Assembly (NCBI GenBank): GCA_031763025.1
Contig: JASSKH010000021.1
Location: forward strand, 868,001 to 932,000
Length of the DNA: 64,000 nt
Source of the DNA: Macrocystis pyrifera
Taxonomy: Eukaryota > Sar > Phaeophyceae > Laminariales > Laminariaceae
Direction of reading: 5' to 3'
Every line of letters begins with the position of its first letter. The stretch's first letter is position 1. The translations under genes were made by a program, and so were the position numbers. The notes under the pieces are model-generated. The model had not been told where the DNA came from, did not search any database, and saw only the letters and a program-made list of their open reading frames with translations. This document shows, piece after piece, positions 1 to 12,940 of the stretch.

Positions 1-342
1 CGCTCGTGCGCGCTATACCCAAGCTACACCTCTCGAGCCTCTGTGCTCCCAGCGGTTGTCGTGATGCGTACGGCAAGCAGCATGGTGGCATGGAAGATGC
101 TCGGTGTTTTGATCCTTCGAGATTTGAGTTGCGTTCTGCATCGGGATAATGCTCGATGCGTGTAGGCCGATGAAACAGAGAGCCAAAAGTTCCCGTAACT
201 TTCGCTGAAATCCTGACCTCGCTGAAGTACTTTTCGGCCGTTTTTTCAGAAATTTACCTCAAAAATTTACCTCGGGAGAATTTTTAGAGAAGTGAAAGTA
301 AAAAAATAAAATCGCAAACACTCTATTTCATGTACGTTTTCT

Positions 343-398
343 TCCTGAGCGAGCGTAGCGGGCGGCGTTGGCCACCCGCGGAGCGAAGTGCCTTGTAA
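343..398. repeat. GC-rich dispersed hairpin, copy 1
   Basis: A short palindromic unit built on GAGCGAGCGTAGCGGGCGG, followed after a few bases by CCCGCGGAGCGAAG and the tail GCCTTGTAA. The two halves can pair as a stem. A near-identical copy lies at 36094-36152, and partial copies at 8767-8811, 33911-33957 and 35901-35947. It stands out as an island of high GC in AT-richer flanks. Confidence 0.75.
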
Positions 399-563
399 AT
401 AGTACCAAGACACAAACAAGCCCTCCTTGAAGGGTTGTAAACTCAGATCGTAAAAAACGAGGAAGGTACAAAATTTATACGGGAATTTCGGAGAAATGGT
501 GCTACAAGGCTTAGTTTGGGGAAGCGATCAAATAAGTTTTTACCACCAGCCCAACGGAACAAA

Positions 564-760
564 ACCTCAACAAATGGCGTCGTCGGCAGCACATGGGTCG
601 TTGGGCATAAGTTCGAATGTATAGTCCACCATGAAAAACACTTTTAAAGAACATTGAAGTTCATCAAGGATCTGAAACTATTTTCTGGATCCCCAGACAT
701 TGGAACCGCGTGTTGGTGACACGCGTCGACCCGTATATCCGGTCTGTTCCAGGGGCGGGG
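564..760. repeat. Composite dispersed repeat (SINE-like piece plus partner), copy 1
   Basis: The stretch at about 566-645 matches, with changes, the tRNA-like repeat at 23245-23395: it shares the block around GTCGTCGGCAG, CATGGGTCGTT, AGTTCGAAT and the GTCCACCATGAAA end. The stretch at about 672-760 is the reverse complement of 22530-22615, sharing GGATCCCCAGA, GGAACCGCGTGTTGGTG and CGTCGACCCGTATATCCGGTC in order with small indels. The same two modules therefore sit together at two places in the window. Confidence 0.6.
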
Positions 761-956
761 AGGGGGATTACATGCATTTTTACTTCGGGTAGGCCATCGA
801 TCAGCCCTTTACCCGTAGCCCAGCGGACCGAGACCTCAAACCAAGCATTTCGCTCCTCGACAAAATTATATCGAGCAAGTGTGACGTAACTCAACAGGCG
901 TTGAGATTGCTCAACCCAATGTGCAACAAAAAAAAAAGGCTGTAGTCGAGTTGGAA

Positions 957-1069
957 CTATTACGGGGGACCATAGTAAATAGGACTACCGTATAACCAAA
1001 AACTTAGGTATTTACTTATTTTTACTCACAATATTTGGTTCTACTTACTATGGTCCCCCGTAATAATAG
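957..1069. mobile_element. MITE, full-length copy 1
   Basis: About 110 bp with long terminal inverted repeats: CTATTACGGGGGACCATAG at the left and its complement at the right (CTATGGTCCCCCGTAATAATAG, with an extra AAT). The interior is AT-rich (TTTACTTATTTTTACT). No coding capacity. Related copies are at 15158-15220 plus 20355-20408 (split), 20593-20652, 23098-23155, 30311-30421, 31920-32034 and 51163-51275. It is a non-autonomous DNA transposon; the superfamily is not certain, although a TA duplication would fit a mariner-like source. Confidence 0.85.
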
Positions 1070-3089
1070 TGTACGAACACCATTGCTCAAAAAGTAATTT
1101 ATCCCCAAAACGAGCCTAAAAAATGGCTATCTGTGCAAAACGTGAGTGATTTTAATCGCGCGTGGATGCATTTCTAAAATGAGAGAACAAAGGGGCGAGG
1201 CGAGTTCTGCCGGTAGTGAACCTGGATCAGCATCTACGTGGCGCTGAGATGATCAAAAGAGCGTTTGGTGAGAAAAACAAGTACCAGTGTGGTGTAACCT
1301 TAGAAATTGCTATAATAGCACAACTCAGCATTGTACTGTGGGGAATGCACCTGCTGTAGCTTTGTATGCGCCTAGTATTGTATGGCGTATACAATAAAGG
1401 CGTTCGGCATCAACTGGTGGAGCCTCGGGTGGACAGAAAGCGAAGGGGAGTTCACCAGACGCACGCCGTCTGAGCTCTGGGGATGTTAGCACATGCTCTC
1501 GAATACACTGCAGCAGTCACGCCGGGAAGGTTCAGCGACAAAGAAACAGCATTCAGACTCCCCCTAGAGCTTTACGGTAATGAATTGAGAACGCACTGCG
1601 AGCATGCGACCTGTGTGGACAGGTCTTGAAAGCACTCGGGGCAAATCCACGATCGAGGATGGTGCATGAAGAGCCTCATATAACACAGAGCACAGTGCCC
1701 ATGACATATGATACCTTTGTCAACTTGTTGTATACTAAGCCTTCCACCTGTTTCCGGCTTGGTTGAGACCCTTGTACGTACCTGTTACAGGTGTTTATAG
1801 GTCAATTTCCTATCCGCCACAGATATCGAAAACGTTTCTCAACCTTGGGTGTCGCACTCGCGAGGCTTCGATTTGGAACCTGGCGCCTTTCCCACCGCGA
1901 GGCACAGGGTCAGTTTATTTATTGTATTGGTCCAAACACATGGGCGCTCGTTTTGTGACGTTCTTCAAAAGAAACCTGCCGGAGTCCGTCCGTCTGCCGT
2001 ATGGGCCGCCTGCGTTGGGGACGTTTACCCTTTACCCGTCCAACAAATGCCCATGCTCCGCCATGCTCCCCTAACTACCTTCCTTGAGCGTGCCGATGTG
2101 CCGACAACCAAAGTTGCCTTAGCAGCAGCTCAAAAACAGATCTAATTAAATAACGCTATTGCCGAGCTTGACGCTTTTTATACTTGCAAGTACGAAATAC
2201 CTTGGTATTCAATGCTTCGGAGCCATATTAGATCTCCATATTTTCAATACTTGAATACAGTGAATATCACTCCTGCCATGCCAATACTATAGCGATACCG
2301 CTGTCCCATGCGATAGAGTCACGCTGTAAGACCACAGAAGAGAACCATATAAGCTTGGAGACGTTAAAGGAAAGAGAAGAGCAGAAAAAACACCGATCCC
2401 TATGCCGTAACAGCACCATAAACCTGTTCAAGTGGAAGAGAAAACGGGCGATTGAACGATTAAACATCGGCATGAGCACGCAGGTGTAAAGCGTGGTCGG
2501 GGTAGAAATAGATGCTGTACATCGTATGCACTACCAGATAATTGTAGAAACGTTTTGTAAACGTGCCGATAAACCCCCGGGCTATTATTTTTCATCATAT
2601 GTACGAAAATAAGTTTTCAAGAGTATCCTATTTGTTAAAATGATGTTTGCGATGGTAGGTGAACAACGTCTTCGATGGATTCCTCAAGCGCAACCACGAA
2701 TTTGAGTTACAGTCAGTATTATTTTCCCGCCGAAACAAAATAACCTACTAAGAGCTGGCCATGCTAACTACACAGTGCAGGTGGAGCCTGTCGCTTATTC
2801 AACATTAGCGTGAATCCAAAATGTGGGCAAAATAAATGGCGCCGCCCGATCAACGTTGGAACAGGCACCGTAAGGTATCCACATCCACTCGATGCATGAT
2901 CTGGGGACCGGAACTTTCTCCCCTTCTTGCTCATGCCATGAAGAGAGCGAAGACTAAAAAATATTCGGTGACAAGCCTCGATCGGCATGGGACATATCGA
3001 GCATACTTGGTGGTACGCTATCTCTTCGCTGACCCGACTCGTCTGGATTCAGCACATATGAAATGCAGAATATACCCACAGTAGTATCA
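1070..3089. other. Gene-poor stretch
   Basis: I see no exon series, RNA gene or clear repeat here. Open frames of 70-103 codons exist but have no conserved motif and no coding-like composition. The region lies downstream of the RCE1-family stop codon and would hold its 3' UTR and polyadenylation site. Confidence 0.5.
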
Positions 3090-6000
3090 TCAGAACACGA
3101 AGAGATCACCTGCTCGGTGCTTGTACAGTACAGAAGTACTAGTTGACTCTCGTGGGTTCCCAGGCGCCACGCTGAAAGTGATGTCAGGCACGCCCATAAT
3201 ATTGCACAGCACATGTACCAGAACAGCAGAAACGAGGTGTCCTGCTAACGAAGGGAAATACACGATGGAGTAGGAAATCTTGCTGCAGCAGAAATAAATA
3301 TACTAGTGTGCACATAAACAAGGTCGTAAGTACCGAGCTGGGGGAGCGTAGAGACTGTTTACAGTATACGATATATTATAGTATACCAGGTATAAACGTT
3401 CGACTGGCTGTATAACCACCTTGTATTCCACATGAAGTAGGAAGTGATCATTGAAATTGGCAACACCGGCCTTGACACAAAAAAAGGGTCAGGAGACTAT
3501 GAAAAAATTGTGGTTGGAGTCGATTATGACGACAAAATCCACTGAAGAGGTACATAGTCTAACATGCCGAAATTCGATACTGACATCAAAGTGAATTTTT
3601 TAATACTGTGGATCAAGGTGAAACTTGATTCTTACAATACTGAGAGCTCACGGAGCCGATGGAGTTGTGTTGCACCCCCCAGTCCGTGATCAATGAAGAG
3701 ACGGTGTGTGGTTACATGGTTACATTCCATGATAATATTGAGGGGCAAAAATGACACGTGATTCATAGCACACCAATAAAAAACCCCACACGCGTTCGTT
3801 TTCTTGACGTGACTTCGTACAAAACTAACGCCCGACATATCCTCAAAACTGGAGTAGTTCCTGGAAAAAAGCGAGACCGCCTTTGGAAATACCCGTGAGC
3901 AACCCATGTTCTTCATGAGCTCAGAAATCGCGCAATCGAGGTAGTCTAGCTGACGTAAGCTTCAAGTGGGCACATTGGTTGGCTACAACAGTCAAGATGG
4001 ACGAAGCGAGAGTGCGGCGAGTTTCATGCGGCTGCTGGCTATGATAGTGACTCTGACTGTGATCGAGCTGGTGACTATGATAGTGACTGAGCTACCGACC
4101 ACGCCATACCTGTGCGTAGCTGTACGAAAACCGCGAATGCCCCAAAAGCAGAGGTGTACGCCATTTGGAACAACACGCCAGTCAGCACCATTTGTGCGGA
4201 ATACCCTTGCCGAAGCCACTCCAGCGCATGATGGAAATGTGCTGGAAGCGGAATCGGGTCAGCACACATTCAGGGCAAAACCAGATATGTTAGCATTATT
4301 TGAAAGGATGCAGCATGCAGGGGCTGTAACGATCCGCGCACGCGTATCTAACACCAGAAGCAACGTACGTGCGCTCGACTACAGTCGGCTTTACGTGCAA
4401 AATACTGCGTGTCACTCTTGTGAACATTTAAAACGAGAAGAACATATCTGAAAGACTGTCTTCAGCGTTTCGCAAATGCAACAAAGCACCAATGGGGTCA
4501 TGAAGACACAAGACAGGTGCCAAACGTTGACTACCCCGGGGATCACGATCACATCATCAAGCTTTGCAGCAGCGCCACAACACCATGGAGTCAACACCAA
4601 GTATGTAAACACACGCAGGCTAGACACGTCAATTTCCTTAGGACAAGGTGTTTCTCCAGGTGCGCCAGTCAGAAGATTTCGCTGAGTATCGCGCGGACAG
4701 CAATTTTGTCAAAGTTTACCTGCCAGGGCCCCGGCCACCTACGGCAAAGACGTTACAGATGCAGATAAAGATACAGATACAGATTCAAGAGTCGTCCAAC
4801 CAACGACGAATTTGCCATCACGGGTGTGTGGTTATGTCGCGTCGGCCACTCGAACACCCACATGAGCACTGCTCGAGCTCATGGAATTTCGGTAAACTCG
4901 TCGGTTGCGGATGGCTTGCTACAAGGCCTATTGGGCGTTGCAGTAGGTATATATTCAATTAACATGGAAATCGCGTTGCGGCTCTGCTGTAGACGGCGAC
5001 GGCTACCGTGCTTGAAGCGATCCACAAGGTATAGTAGAATTTGACGCAAAGTTTGCCCATGTGCTCCTTTGCAAGCGAAGCAAGGCAAGCCAACGCAAGT
5101 GGCGTCACAATCATTGGTTCTCACCGAACCCGAACAAAAGCGGGCTGAGCCATATTATTTTCGTCCTCGACACTGCAGCACCAAGGAGCACCGGGACGAA
5201 GCAACCGCGAAACACAAGCTCCTCCGCGAGAGGGCCAACCTATACGCCACGTCGAAGAGAGGAAGGTCGAAAGGAAGGCGGCGGCAGCAAAGGGGCACCA
5301 TTTTGGCAGTGGGGATGCCTTGGCACAACAGGGCCACGTGATGACAATGGCGCGACTTCAAAACAAGGAGCAAAGGGCAAGTATTGAAACACGCGACAAC
5401 AGACAAAGCGCCCGCCAAACATTAAACGAACAAAATTAAACTCCATCCGAGTCTTTAGCTGAGCATAAGCTATTACGTATGACCATATAATAGAGAAATA
5501 TAGCGCGCTCCTAGGGTTTGAATGGAACGCCCCACGGAAAAACCGGCTTCACTCTATTCAGACGGTTTTCCCTGGGCTGTGTTTCGCTTTTTCACAGTGA
5601 ACAACGAGACCAATTTTCGTTCTGAGGCATGCTGTCCCGTGTTAGGCGATTCTTCTAACCATACACTGGTACAATATCAGAAATTTCTCAGCTTCAGGCC
5701 ATAGGGTCTCACATCTTGTCATCTTCCAGCGACGACTTTGATTCCAAGGACAGTATAGAACACAACGAGTAACTGCGATGGATACGCGGCAATCGCCATT
5801 AGAAGACTTACCACCAGATTCCGCACGACGCTGCACGTTCCACTGTGCAGGTTTGCTTTCTTCACCAACTCCCCCCAGGCGACTAGGTGCAATGGCCGGG
5901 GACGTGCCCGAGGCTGCTCAAGTCCCACTCCTGTGATCTGGAACGTAGCAATACAGCGAGAGTCAAAGACGCCCCCCAAAAAACGTTTGGACATTACTCC

Positions 6001-8111
6001 AGCGAGTATAAATACTATCGTCAACATGATCCAGTTTTGTTCGATGGAGAGTTCATGGGATAATTTCAAGGGAATAATAGCAAAAAAAAAACACGTGGTC
6101 ATGGTCTTCTACCCTAGCCCGTGACTGCCGTCACTGAATACGTCACGTAAGTGCTTCTCGCGATAGCTTACTACAATGCATTTGCAGATGGCCATGGGAC
6201 AACACGTGAAGTACCACACTCGTCGTAACCGTGCAGCAGCATATACGCAAAGCTCTTAGAGACATGATTCGATGTTACACACCTACAGCAGAATCTACAG
6301 TACCTGCTACATGACTGCATCACACTTATTCGGTCGTCCACATTCGAGGTTGAGCATTGGTCCTACTTGTACCTACTGTATATTCTGTACCAGGTATATA
6401 GCACGTTCAACCTGCAAGCATATCGTACGACGGGAATGGAAACTACCCAGCGTCATGATTGTCGAATCATCGATCGACCCGTTTTTTTTTACCGTTCTTC
6501 GTTGCCTCGCGCACACGTGATGCGAGCTCTTAAGGTGACAAGGAAGCAAGAGGACTTCCGTAAGCTGATACATTAATTCGCATCGAAATGACATGCAAAT
6601 GGCGCTTCGCCCTCCACATGAATTCCCATGTATACACGAAAGCGACGATTCTGTGGCATGTCACCCCGTGTCCGCCATCGTATCGCCAACCGCACCTGTG
6701 GATGCTCTTGTAGTACCTACCTATTAATAGTACTTGCTTTGAACAGTATAGTATACCATCAACCCCCGCCATACAATTTATAGGCACATGCCACATGCCA
6801 CATCGGCACCTTGTCTCGCACGCGAATGCATACCTCATATAGGGTGAATTTGTGGGTCATCCACGCCATTGTCACTAGCGGCCCAAGAAATAGGCAACAC
6901 GTTAGCGCCAGTGGCAGTACCAGCGCGACACCGAGGTTGTTCGTGTCTACACCAATCCATGTTCTGAGCGGCAGTCCGTCTTCCATCTGCAAGTGCGCGT
7001 CAAATACACGAAAAACGTTCAAACTTCTGCTGTTATATCTCGGTGCTCGCTACTATTAATAGCAAACAAACCACTTCAGGGCGAAGGACTTTGATTCAAC
7101 CGCGGGTGGAAGCAACGAAACCAAAAAACGAGCACAGGAAGCCGAAAAAAACTGACGCCAGTTTCGAAAGTCCACTGGCCCGTAACCTTGAGCACCGACA
7201 CGGCTTCTACACGCTGGGAGCGACATTTAAGTAGCCGCGCGACGCGCAAAGTCGCCAATCGCATCAGCACAGCTGCAGCAAAGCTACTATTAATGGAAAT
7301 ACTGCTGTAGCCCCATGTGCTACATAGGCATGGGAATATATTACTGCTGCATTAAATAGTACGGAGCCGGACCTGATCGGTAACCAGCCACTAAAACGGA
7401 ACCACAGTAATACCAGTATCGGCGGATCAACATGCTGCAAAAGAGTGGAGGTGAACACGATGATATGATATGATGGCAACAAACGAAAGCCCTGGGCAAA
7501 GAAGAGATGCGAGGCACAGAGACAGTTGGAGCAATGTGGCACTACGAACAACATAGTACCAGGTACCTCGTAGCCAGGGAGTAATACGACAAATCTCCGC
7601 AAAATATTTGTGGGTGGGAAGGCGTACCAGTAACTGGTAAGAATGCAAGAATAGCAACGCTATTAATAGTCTAATGCTGTGGCGTTTCCAGGCGTTTTTG
7701 CGCCAAAGTTGCCACCATACGTATATAGCTGAACGGGTTAAACTAAAGGGCTTGAACCGCTGTAGACACTCAAGCTCAAGACTCCAATTCATACTCAAAG
7801 AGGTACCCTTATTAGTACGTAACTCAAGAGTCTGTGTACTTGCTGGCTCAGAGCCGAGACGTCGATCGATTCTTGAAGATGCTCACCGGTCGAGCTAGGT
7901 GAGCCGTAGCCACTACAGTCACAAAGCTTGTACACACAACGGCCGCGAGTCTTGCTTTGATCTGCGAGGGAATATCAACATCAGGCATTAGGAGTGAGGA
8001 CATCAAGACGTGGAGGGCAAGATGCGGCGTATTTACGTATTGAAATATTGCAAACAGCAGCGCCGTAGACCTGTGAGCTCGTGAGTGTGTGAGCTTGTAG
8101 GCTCTATTCAT
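3090..8111 (-). CDS. RCE1: CAAX prenyl endopeptidase 2 (RCE1 family), complete, 6 exons
   Basis: Membrane protease of the ER that, in this family, removes the last three residues of farnesylated or geranylgeranylated CAAX proteins. Exons, 5' to 3': 7887-8111, 6834-6986, 5812-5913, 5125-5239, 4110-4241, 3090-3241. All join in phase (0,0,0,1,1) at GT-AG borders and give 292 aa, a normal family length. Exon 1 starts MNRAYKLTH and holds a first membrane segment (ALLFAIFQYV). Exon 2 carries CCLFLGPLVTMAWM. Exons 3-4 join as RNLVVGPLAEELVFRG, the EExxxR catalytic motif. Exon 5 gives AHFHHALEW, the conserved His box. Exon 6 gives RTGHLVSAVLVHVLCNIMG, with the conserved H and N. The stop is TGA at 3090-3092. 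The family call is secure. The least certain choice is the start: an in-frame splice acceptor near 8073 would allow an earlier first exon. Confidence 0.93.
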
Positions 8112-9560
8112 GAGCTGGGCTTACTAGCTCCGTACTGAGGTAGGATATATGCCCGAGTGCGAGAACAGGGGTTGGAATGTTCACTTTTATCTGTGCACGG
8201 CTCGTGGCACTGAAGCAAAATCTGCAGCGAGGACTTCAAACAGGTGCACATTCATATAATACCAGGTATATATAATATCGATACCATTCGAGGATGAAGA
8301 TCGAGGTGCGGGCTGGCTGGACTTGATCGCTATTGATATTAATAGTTGCTACTCATAGATTATTTGGGAGGCGAAATACATAACCTTGATATTTATCTCC
8401 ATTGCTAAAAACACAGTTCGAGCCACGAACGCACCAGTCAGATCAAAAGACGCAGAACTCCGCAAATTTACCGCACGCAACTATTAATATCAATATTACT
8501 AGTAACTGCTGGAATACCCGCCGACTATTGATTACTATTGATAGTGGGCGACTTTTAGTGAGCCAACTCACAGCCCTAGACATTTGATATAGGCGTCCAG
8601 CTAGCTTGGCCAGAGCTCGGGGTCCGGGGCATCTACTGGTCTACGACGTACACAGTCTCAGAAGAAACCGGAAATGCTGGCGTATGATGTACCAGGTATG
8701 GTACAGGCTGGATTTCGTATTTTGACAGTGTGTTTCGCATTATTAATAACTTCAGTACAAGGGGGGCTTCGCCGCGGCGGGCTGACGCCCGCCTGCGGCT
8801 CCGCGCATGCCCGTAATGGCTAAAAGGGCGTACCGGTGTGCAACTCGAGGCTGTTAGTGCGACAGTACTGCCAAGGGGTGCATTAAAAAAAAACATTTTG
8901 AGTGAAGAGAAAGAAAACGCTGCAGACACGAGAAAAACAAACATTGCCATCCGCCATCCGGCCCAACAACACATATCTCGTTCGTATACAGCAGCAAGCA
9001 GCACTACAATGTACTACGAACGAGACGCTCGGCGTCCGTACTCTATACTTCCTGTACAGGTAGATACTAACATTAAGTTGAGCAGCAGTCGATCGAGTTA
9101 ATCAACAGTTAGGGGTGCTAATTTGTGCTTATCGACCACAAAAAACAGCGACATCGACCAGCAAAAACAAAACATCCCCGCCAAAAACCGACGCCTCCAC
9201 CCACCGTAGAATTACTTGATTTCGGTGTATAAAATTCCGCATTATTCAGGAGCATAGCGCGGGAGATCGCGCGTGAATGTTGAACTTAAAGTTCGTGTAC
9301 GTCTCCAGACCTAACACGCCTCAATGGTGCAAAGGTTTAACTTTACATTGAAAAACAAACCAAGGTGAAATCGCCGCAAAACTGGCTTTTTTGGGTATAT
9401 TTCGAAGTAATGTAGACAAATCTCGACATCATTAGTTGTAATAGATGAAAAAAAAAACCTTGCCACCAGGATGACTGGGTTATGTACCATCTAGTAAAAC
9501 AAACCCCGCTTTATTTCACTACGTTGGAGCGGAGGGCTAGGTCTTTAAAAATAGGGTAAT
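8112..9560. other. Upstream region of the RCE1-family gene and intergenic DNA
   Basis: No recognisable exons. It contains several TATTAATA palindromes (8334, 8482, 8743), TACCAGGTA copies (8262, 8688) and a GC-rich palindrome at 8767-8811 related to the dispersed hairpin. The promoter of the minus-strand gene starting at 8111 should lie at the left end. I found no clear TATA element to name. Confidence 0.5.
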
Positions 9561-10180
9561 ATGGGCAATAAACGCAAGGGAAAAGTTTCGCATGGGCCAC
9601 GGGCAAGAAAAGCAGCCGCGAAACGAGTTGCACGCGCTTACGAGGAGAGGACCGATGGCGACACCATCCAACGAGCGGGGGGGCGTGCTGTCCACGAGGA
9701 TGCGTTGCGACGCGGCGGCCTCAAGGCGTCCGAGGCATGTCGGGACAGAGCGTTGCTAGAGCGGGACAGATGCGTTGCACGAGAAGCCGATGCCGAATTG
9801 AAGAGCCGTGATGCGGCAAAAAAAATATCTGAGATGGAGGCGAGGGTGTCTTCGGAGAAAGAGCTTAGCCTTGCCGCTGAAGTTGTCAAGCTTAAGGCGG
9901 AAGAGGACAGAAGACAGGCGGAGTTGGCTCTGCGACAGAGCGGCAGCGTCGGTTTAAGGTAGCTGAGGAGGCGGCCGCATCCAAGACGGATCTGGAAGCC
10001 TTGCGCAAGCAGGTCTCTAACCTGAAGCAGCAAAAGCTTGGCTTCCTGAAGGCTAGCGGTATGGGCGGCGTTCCTTACGAGAATCAGCGCACCGAGAGGA
10101 TGCGCTCGCCTGAAGAAGAAGTCGTGCATCAGAGATTGGAAGTTTCGCGAGGAGGACGGTTGTTGAGGGCTCGGTGCTGA
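9561..10180 (+). pseudogene. Frameshifted coiled-coil ORF, unknown family
   Basis: The frame opening at 9561 (MGNKRKGKVSHGPRARKAAA) encodes a very basic N-terminus, then a long charged alanine-rich helix (for example KKISEMEARVSSEKELSLAA) typical of a coiled coil, and stops at about 9962. From about 9941 the other frame continues the same kind of sequence without a break (RRFKVAEEAAASKTDLEALR, then KQVSNLKQQKLGFLKASG) and ends with TGA at 10178-10180. One single-base indel near 9935-9945 would join both parts into about 206 residues. Such a basic plus coiled-coil layout can come from a transposon ORF or an orphan gene. I do not recognise the family. It could be a broken gene, a programmed frameshift or a sequence error. 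Confidence 0.55.
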
Positions 10181-10227
10181 TGGCATCTCGTCCGCAGGTT
10201 CCGCGATCGACATGTTGAGGCCGCGTG

Positions 10228-11060
10228 TTCAGCGCGCTTGCTGCTGCTGCTTCAGGCAGCAGCAGCAGCAGCAGACAGAAGCAGCAGCAGCAGTGCGACT
10301 CCCGTTGAACTATTCAGCCTATTTTGGTGATGTGTGTGACATTCCGCTACGTTTTGATTGGTTTATCGATGATGAATTATTTTAAACTAATAACGGCCAA
10401 AAACCACTTTTTTCGCCTAAAAAAAATACAAAATAGCACCCCTAACAGTACGAAGCACCGGCGATTACGTTGGTATAGCAAGTTCAGCAGCGGCAAGCAG
10501 CAGCATAGCGTACAGGTACATATCATACGAAAATCACGCTGGCACGAGACCTCCGCCGAGACGCCATACAAATATCAATTGCGAAACGGTACTCGTACAG
10601 CTTCCGAAGCAGATGGGTCCGTCTTTCAGCATTAAGATGCGGAGATACATCACCGAGGGTTGACTTGCACAATAACCATGCTCACACGGGGGTTGTAGCA
10701 AAAACATATCGCAGACAAAGCAGCAGCACTAGCAGCAGAACGGAACAGCAACAGGACATACATAGCAGTAGCACCAGGGCAGCGGATGAACAGCGGTAGC
10801 AGCAGCAGCAGCAGCAGCACATCATGCACACCCGAGGCTGCCCCGGGCTCAAAAGTCGGGGCAGGGGAGCCCGGTGGCGCACGAGGAGGAAAGGCACAAT
10901 AATATGTATCAGGCCGACCTACTCCGTGAGGGGGGCTGCGTGAGAAGCAGCAGCAGCAACAGCAGAACAACACAGCAGTTGCCCCTAGCAGTAGCAGCAG
11001 CAGCAGCAGAGCAGCAGCAGCAGGGTAGCGGTAGTAGCAGCAGCAGTAGCACATCACGCA
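10228..11060. repeat. (CAG)n-rich tracts
   Basis: Clusters of CAG/CTG triplets at 10228-10297, about 10710-10830 and 10940-11050, interspersed with unique sequence. At 10228-10265 CTG units face CAG units and could fold back. The polyserine and polycysteine readings of these tracts are low-complexity artefacts, so I do not call them genes. Confidence 0.8.
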
Positions 11061-11265
11061 CGCCCGAGGCCGCCCACGGTACAGCAGTCGAGACAGGGGA
11101 GCACGGTGGGGCACGACGAGGAAAGTTATAATGGCGTCCCCGATGGAGTTACTTTGTAGTTGGCGAGTTTCGTCCCCACTAAAGTCAAGTTGTGGGGTTA
11201 CACGATAAAAAATAAAAACGCCTTCACAATACAACCGAACCTCCACGCCTCGTGTGATACTGGTG

Positions 11266-11300
11266 CCCAATGGCAATGACGGGTACTCGTCATTGCCATT
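11266..11300. repeat. Short perfect palindrome around GGCAATGACGGGTACTCGTC
   Basis: TGGCAATGACG and its complement CGTCATTGCCA face each other across a few bases. A related unit with imperfect arms, AATGGGAATG...CATTCCCATT, is at about 14707-14735. No gene is linked to either. Confidence 0.5.
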
Positions 11301-11865
11301 GCTGGTGCCTAATAAGAATAACTATAGTCCTTCCCATTGATGGCAACCATTGTCATTGCTGCTGCCTGCTGCGTGTAAACAAAAAACAAAATCGTGACAA
11401 CGTTTTGTACCTCCACCACTCTACCGCTCCTCCCGCATTGTCGACTTATCCGATTCGGCCAAAACCAAAGAACCCGTCTTTACTGCCTCACGGAGCTTGG
11501 TCGCCCGGCGTGCACAGCAGCCGGAGAGGCGTGACGCTCGTTTACCGACCATATGATAGCCTACGAATCTCATCATTTTTGCGCAAAACCAGTGCTTTCA
11601 CACGTAAAATAGCCCGAATCGGAATTTCGACCCTCGTTTCTGGAACTTCCAACCCTTAACGCAGAAGCAACGGCGGAGCATGAGATCGGCCACCCCAGCC
11701 TATATTCCCCACACTCTTGTCGCCATGAGCTGTCGAAAGCCGCGGAGGATTCGGCCTCTTCCGTTTCGGCCAAAGGAGAAGAGGTCTAATCTGGGTGCTG
11801 GCATCGAAAACAGAATATTTTTACCGTCACGAGCGAGCATAGATGTCGGTTGACGGCACATTTGC

Positions 11866-12250
11866 CCCTTGACAGGCAGCCGCCAAGGACATCCCAATGA
11901 TCAAAGCTACTATATTCCAGAAGAGGGTTTGACGGGTCAAAGGTAGGCCGTCAACCAAAATCTTTGGCGACGAGACTGTGATAAATCGAGTATCAACCAC
12001 TAAACTCGTCCAACTCACAGCTCATGTTTTTAAAAAAAGCTTCTGCAAGAAACGAGCACAGCACACCCGGCCACAGCGGTCAAGGACATCCTAATGGTGA
12101 AAACTATAATATTTTCGAAGAGGGTTTGACGGGCCAAGAGAAGGCCTGACGGGGCAAAGGTCAGCCGACAACCAGAATTCTTTGGCCACGAGACTGTCAT
12201 AAATCAAGTATAGACCACTCAACTGGTCCCACTCACAGCTGACGTATTCA
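11866..12250. repeat. Imperfect tandem duplication, two units of about 190 bp
   Basis: Unit 1 (about 11870-12030) and unit 2 (about 12078-12245) share in order AAGGACATCC, AGAGGGTTTGACGGG, TTTGGC-ACGAGACTGT, ATAAATC-AGTAT and ACTCACAGCT. Divergence of roughly 15-20% suggests an old duplication. No ORF is conserved between the copies. Confidence 0.7.
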
Positions 12251-12901
12251 CACCCGGCCAACCGACAGCCAGGGCAAGGCGCAAGCACGCCCGAGGCCGC
12301 CCCCGACACAGTGGTGATCGGGTATCACGATGAGGCAGTTTCGTCCCGTGGGGTGAACCTCATCTGGCGCTAGCACGAACAGCGCAAAAAAATACGTCTA
12401 AGAAACGCTGAGGAGCGCTGAGAGCACAGGGCCAACAATATCGTACACCTGGTATATATGTATACGTACGTTTGTCAAATTTTCGAACTTTTGCCAACTT
12501 TTCTCTTCGCACGAGCATTTTTCGGCAAAACAGTAAGTACTCCGACACGGGAAACCCGGCCGGACACATTGGTCTAGGTCTCGGCGCGATCTGTGCTCTC
12601 TGAAGCTCGTGGCGGGCGCTCAAAGTATTTTTTTGCGGCGGGAATGGATAAGACGATTTCCCTGGTTTCAGTACGAGAGGCCATATTTAGTACGTACGTA
12701 CCTCTGAAATGTCGCATCTTTTTGGTCTTTCATGTGCCAGTTTGGTGCTGTTGGAGTATGTACCAGTATCATTTTTTTGCTTCTGAACACTACAGACAAT
12801 TCCATACAGCAGCTGACAATACACAACACAGACAACAGACAATTCAATACACCAGCAGAGCAGAGAGCCCCAGCTGCATGCAACACTACAACCCTGCCGT
12901 T

Positions 12902-12940
<39 letters not shown>

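Noticed and set aside
3966-4451. 161-codon plus-strand frame
   Set aside because: Antisense to the His-box exon (4110-4241) of the RCE1-family gene; no conserved motif.
10650-11276. 208-codon minus-strand frame rich in Leu, Cys and Ala
   Set aside because: Low-complexity reading of CAG/CTG triplet runs.
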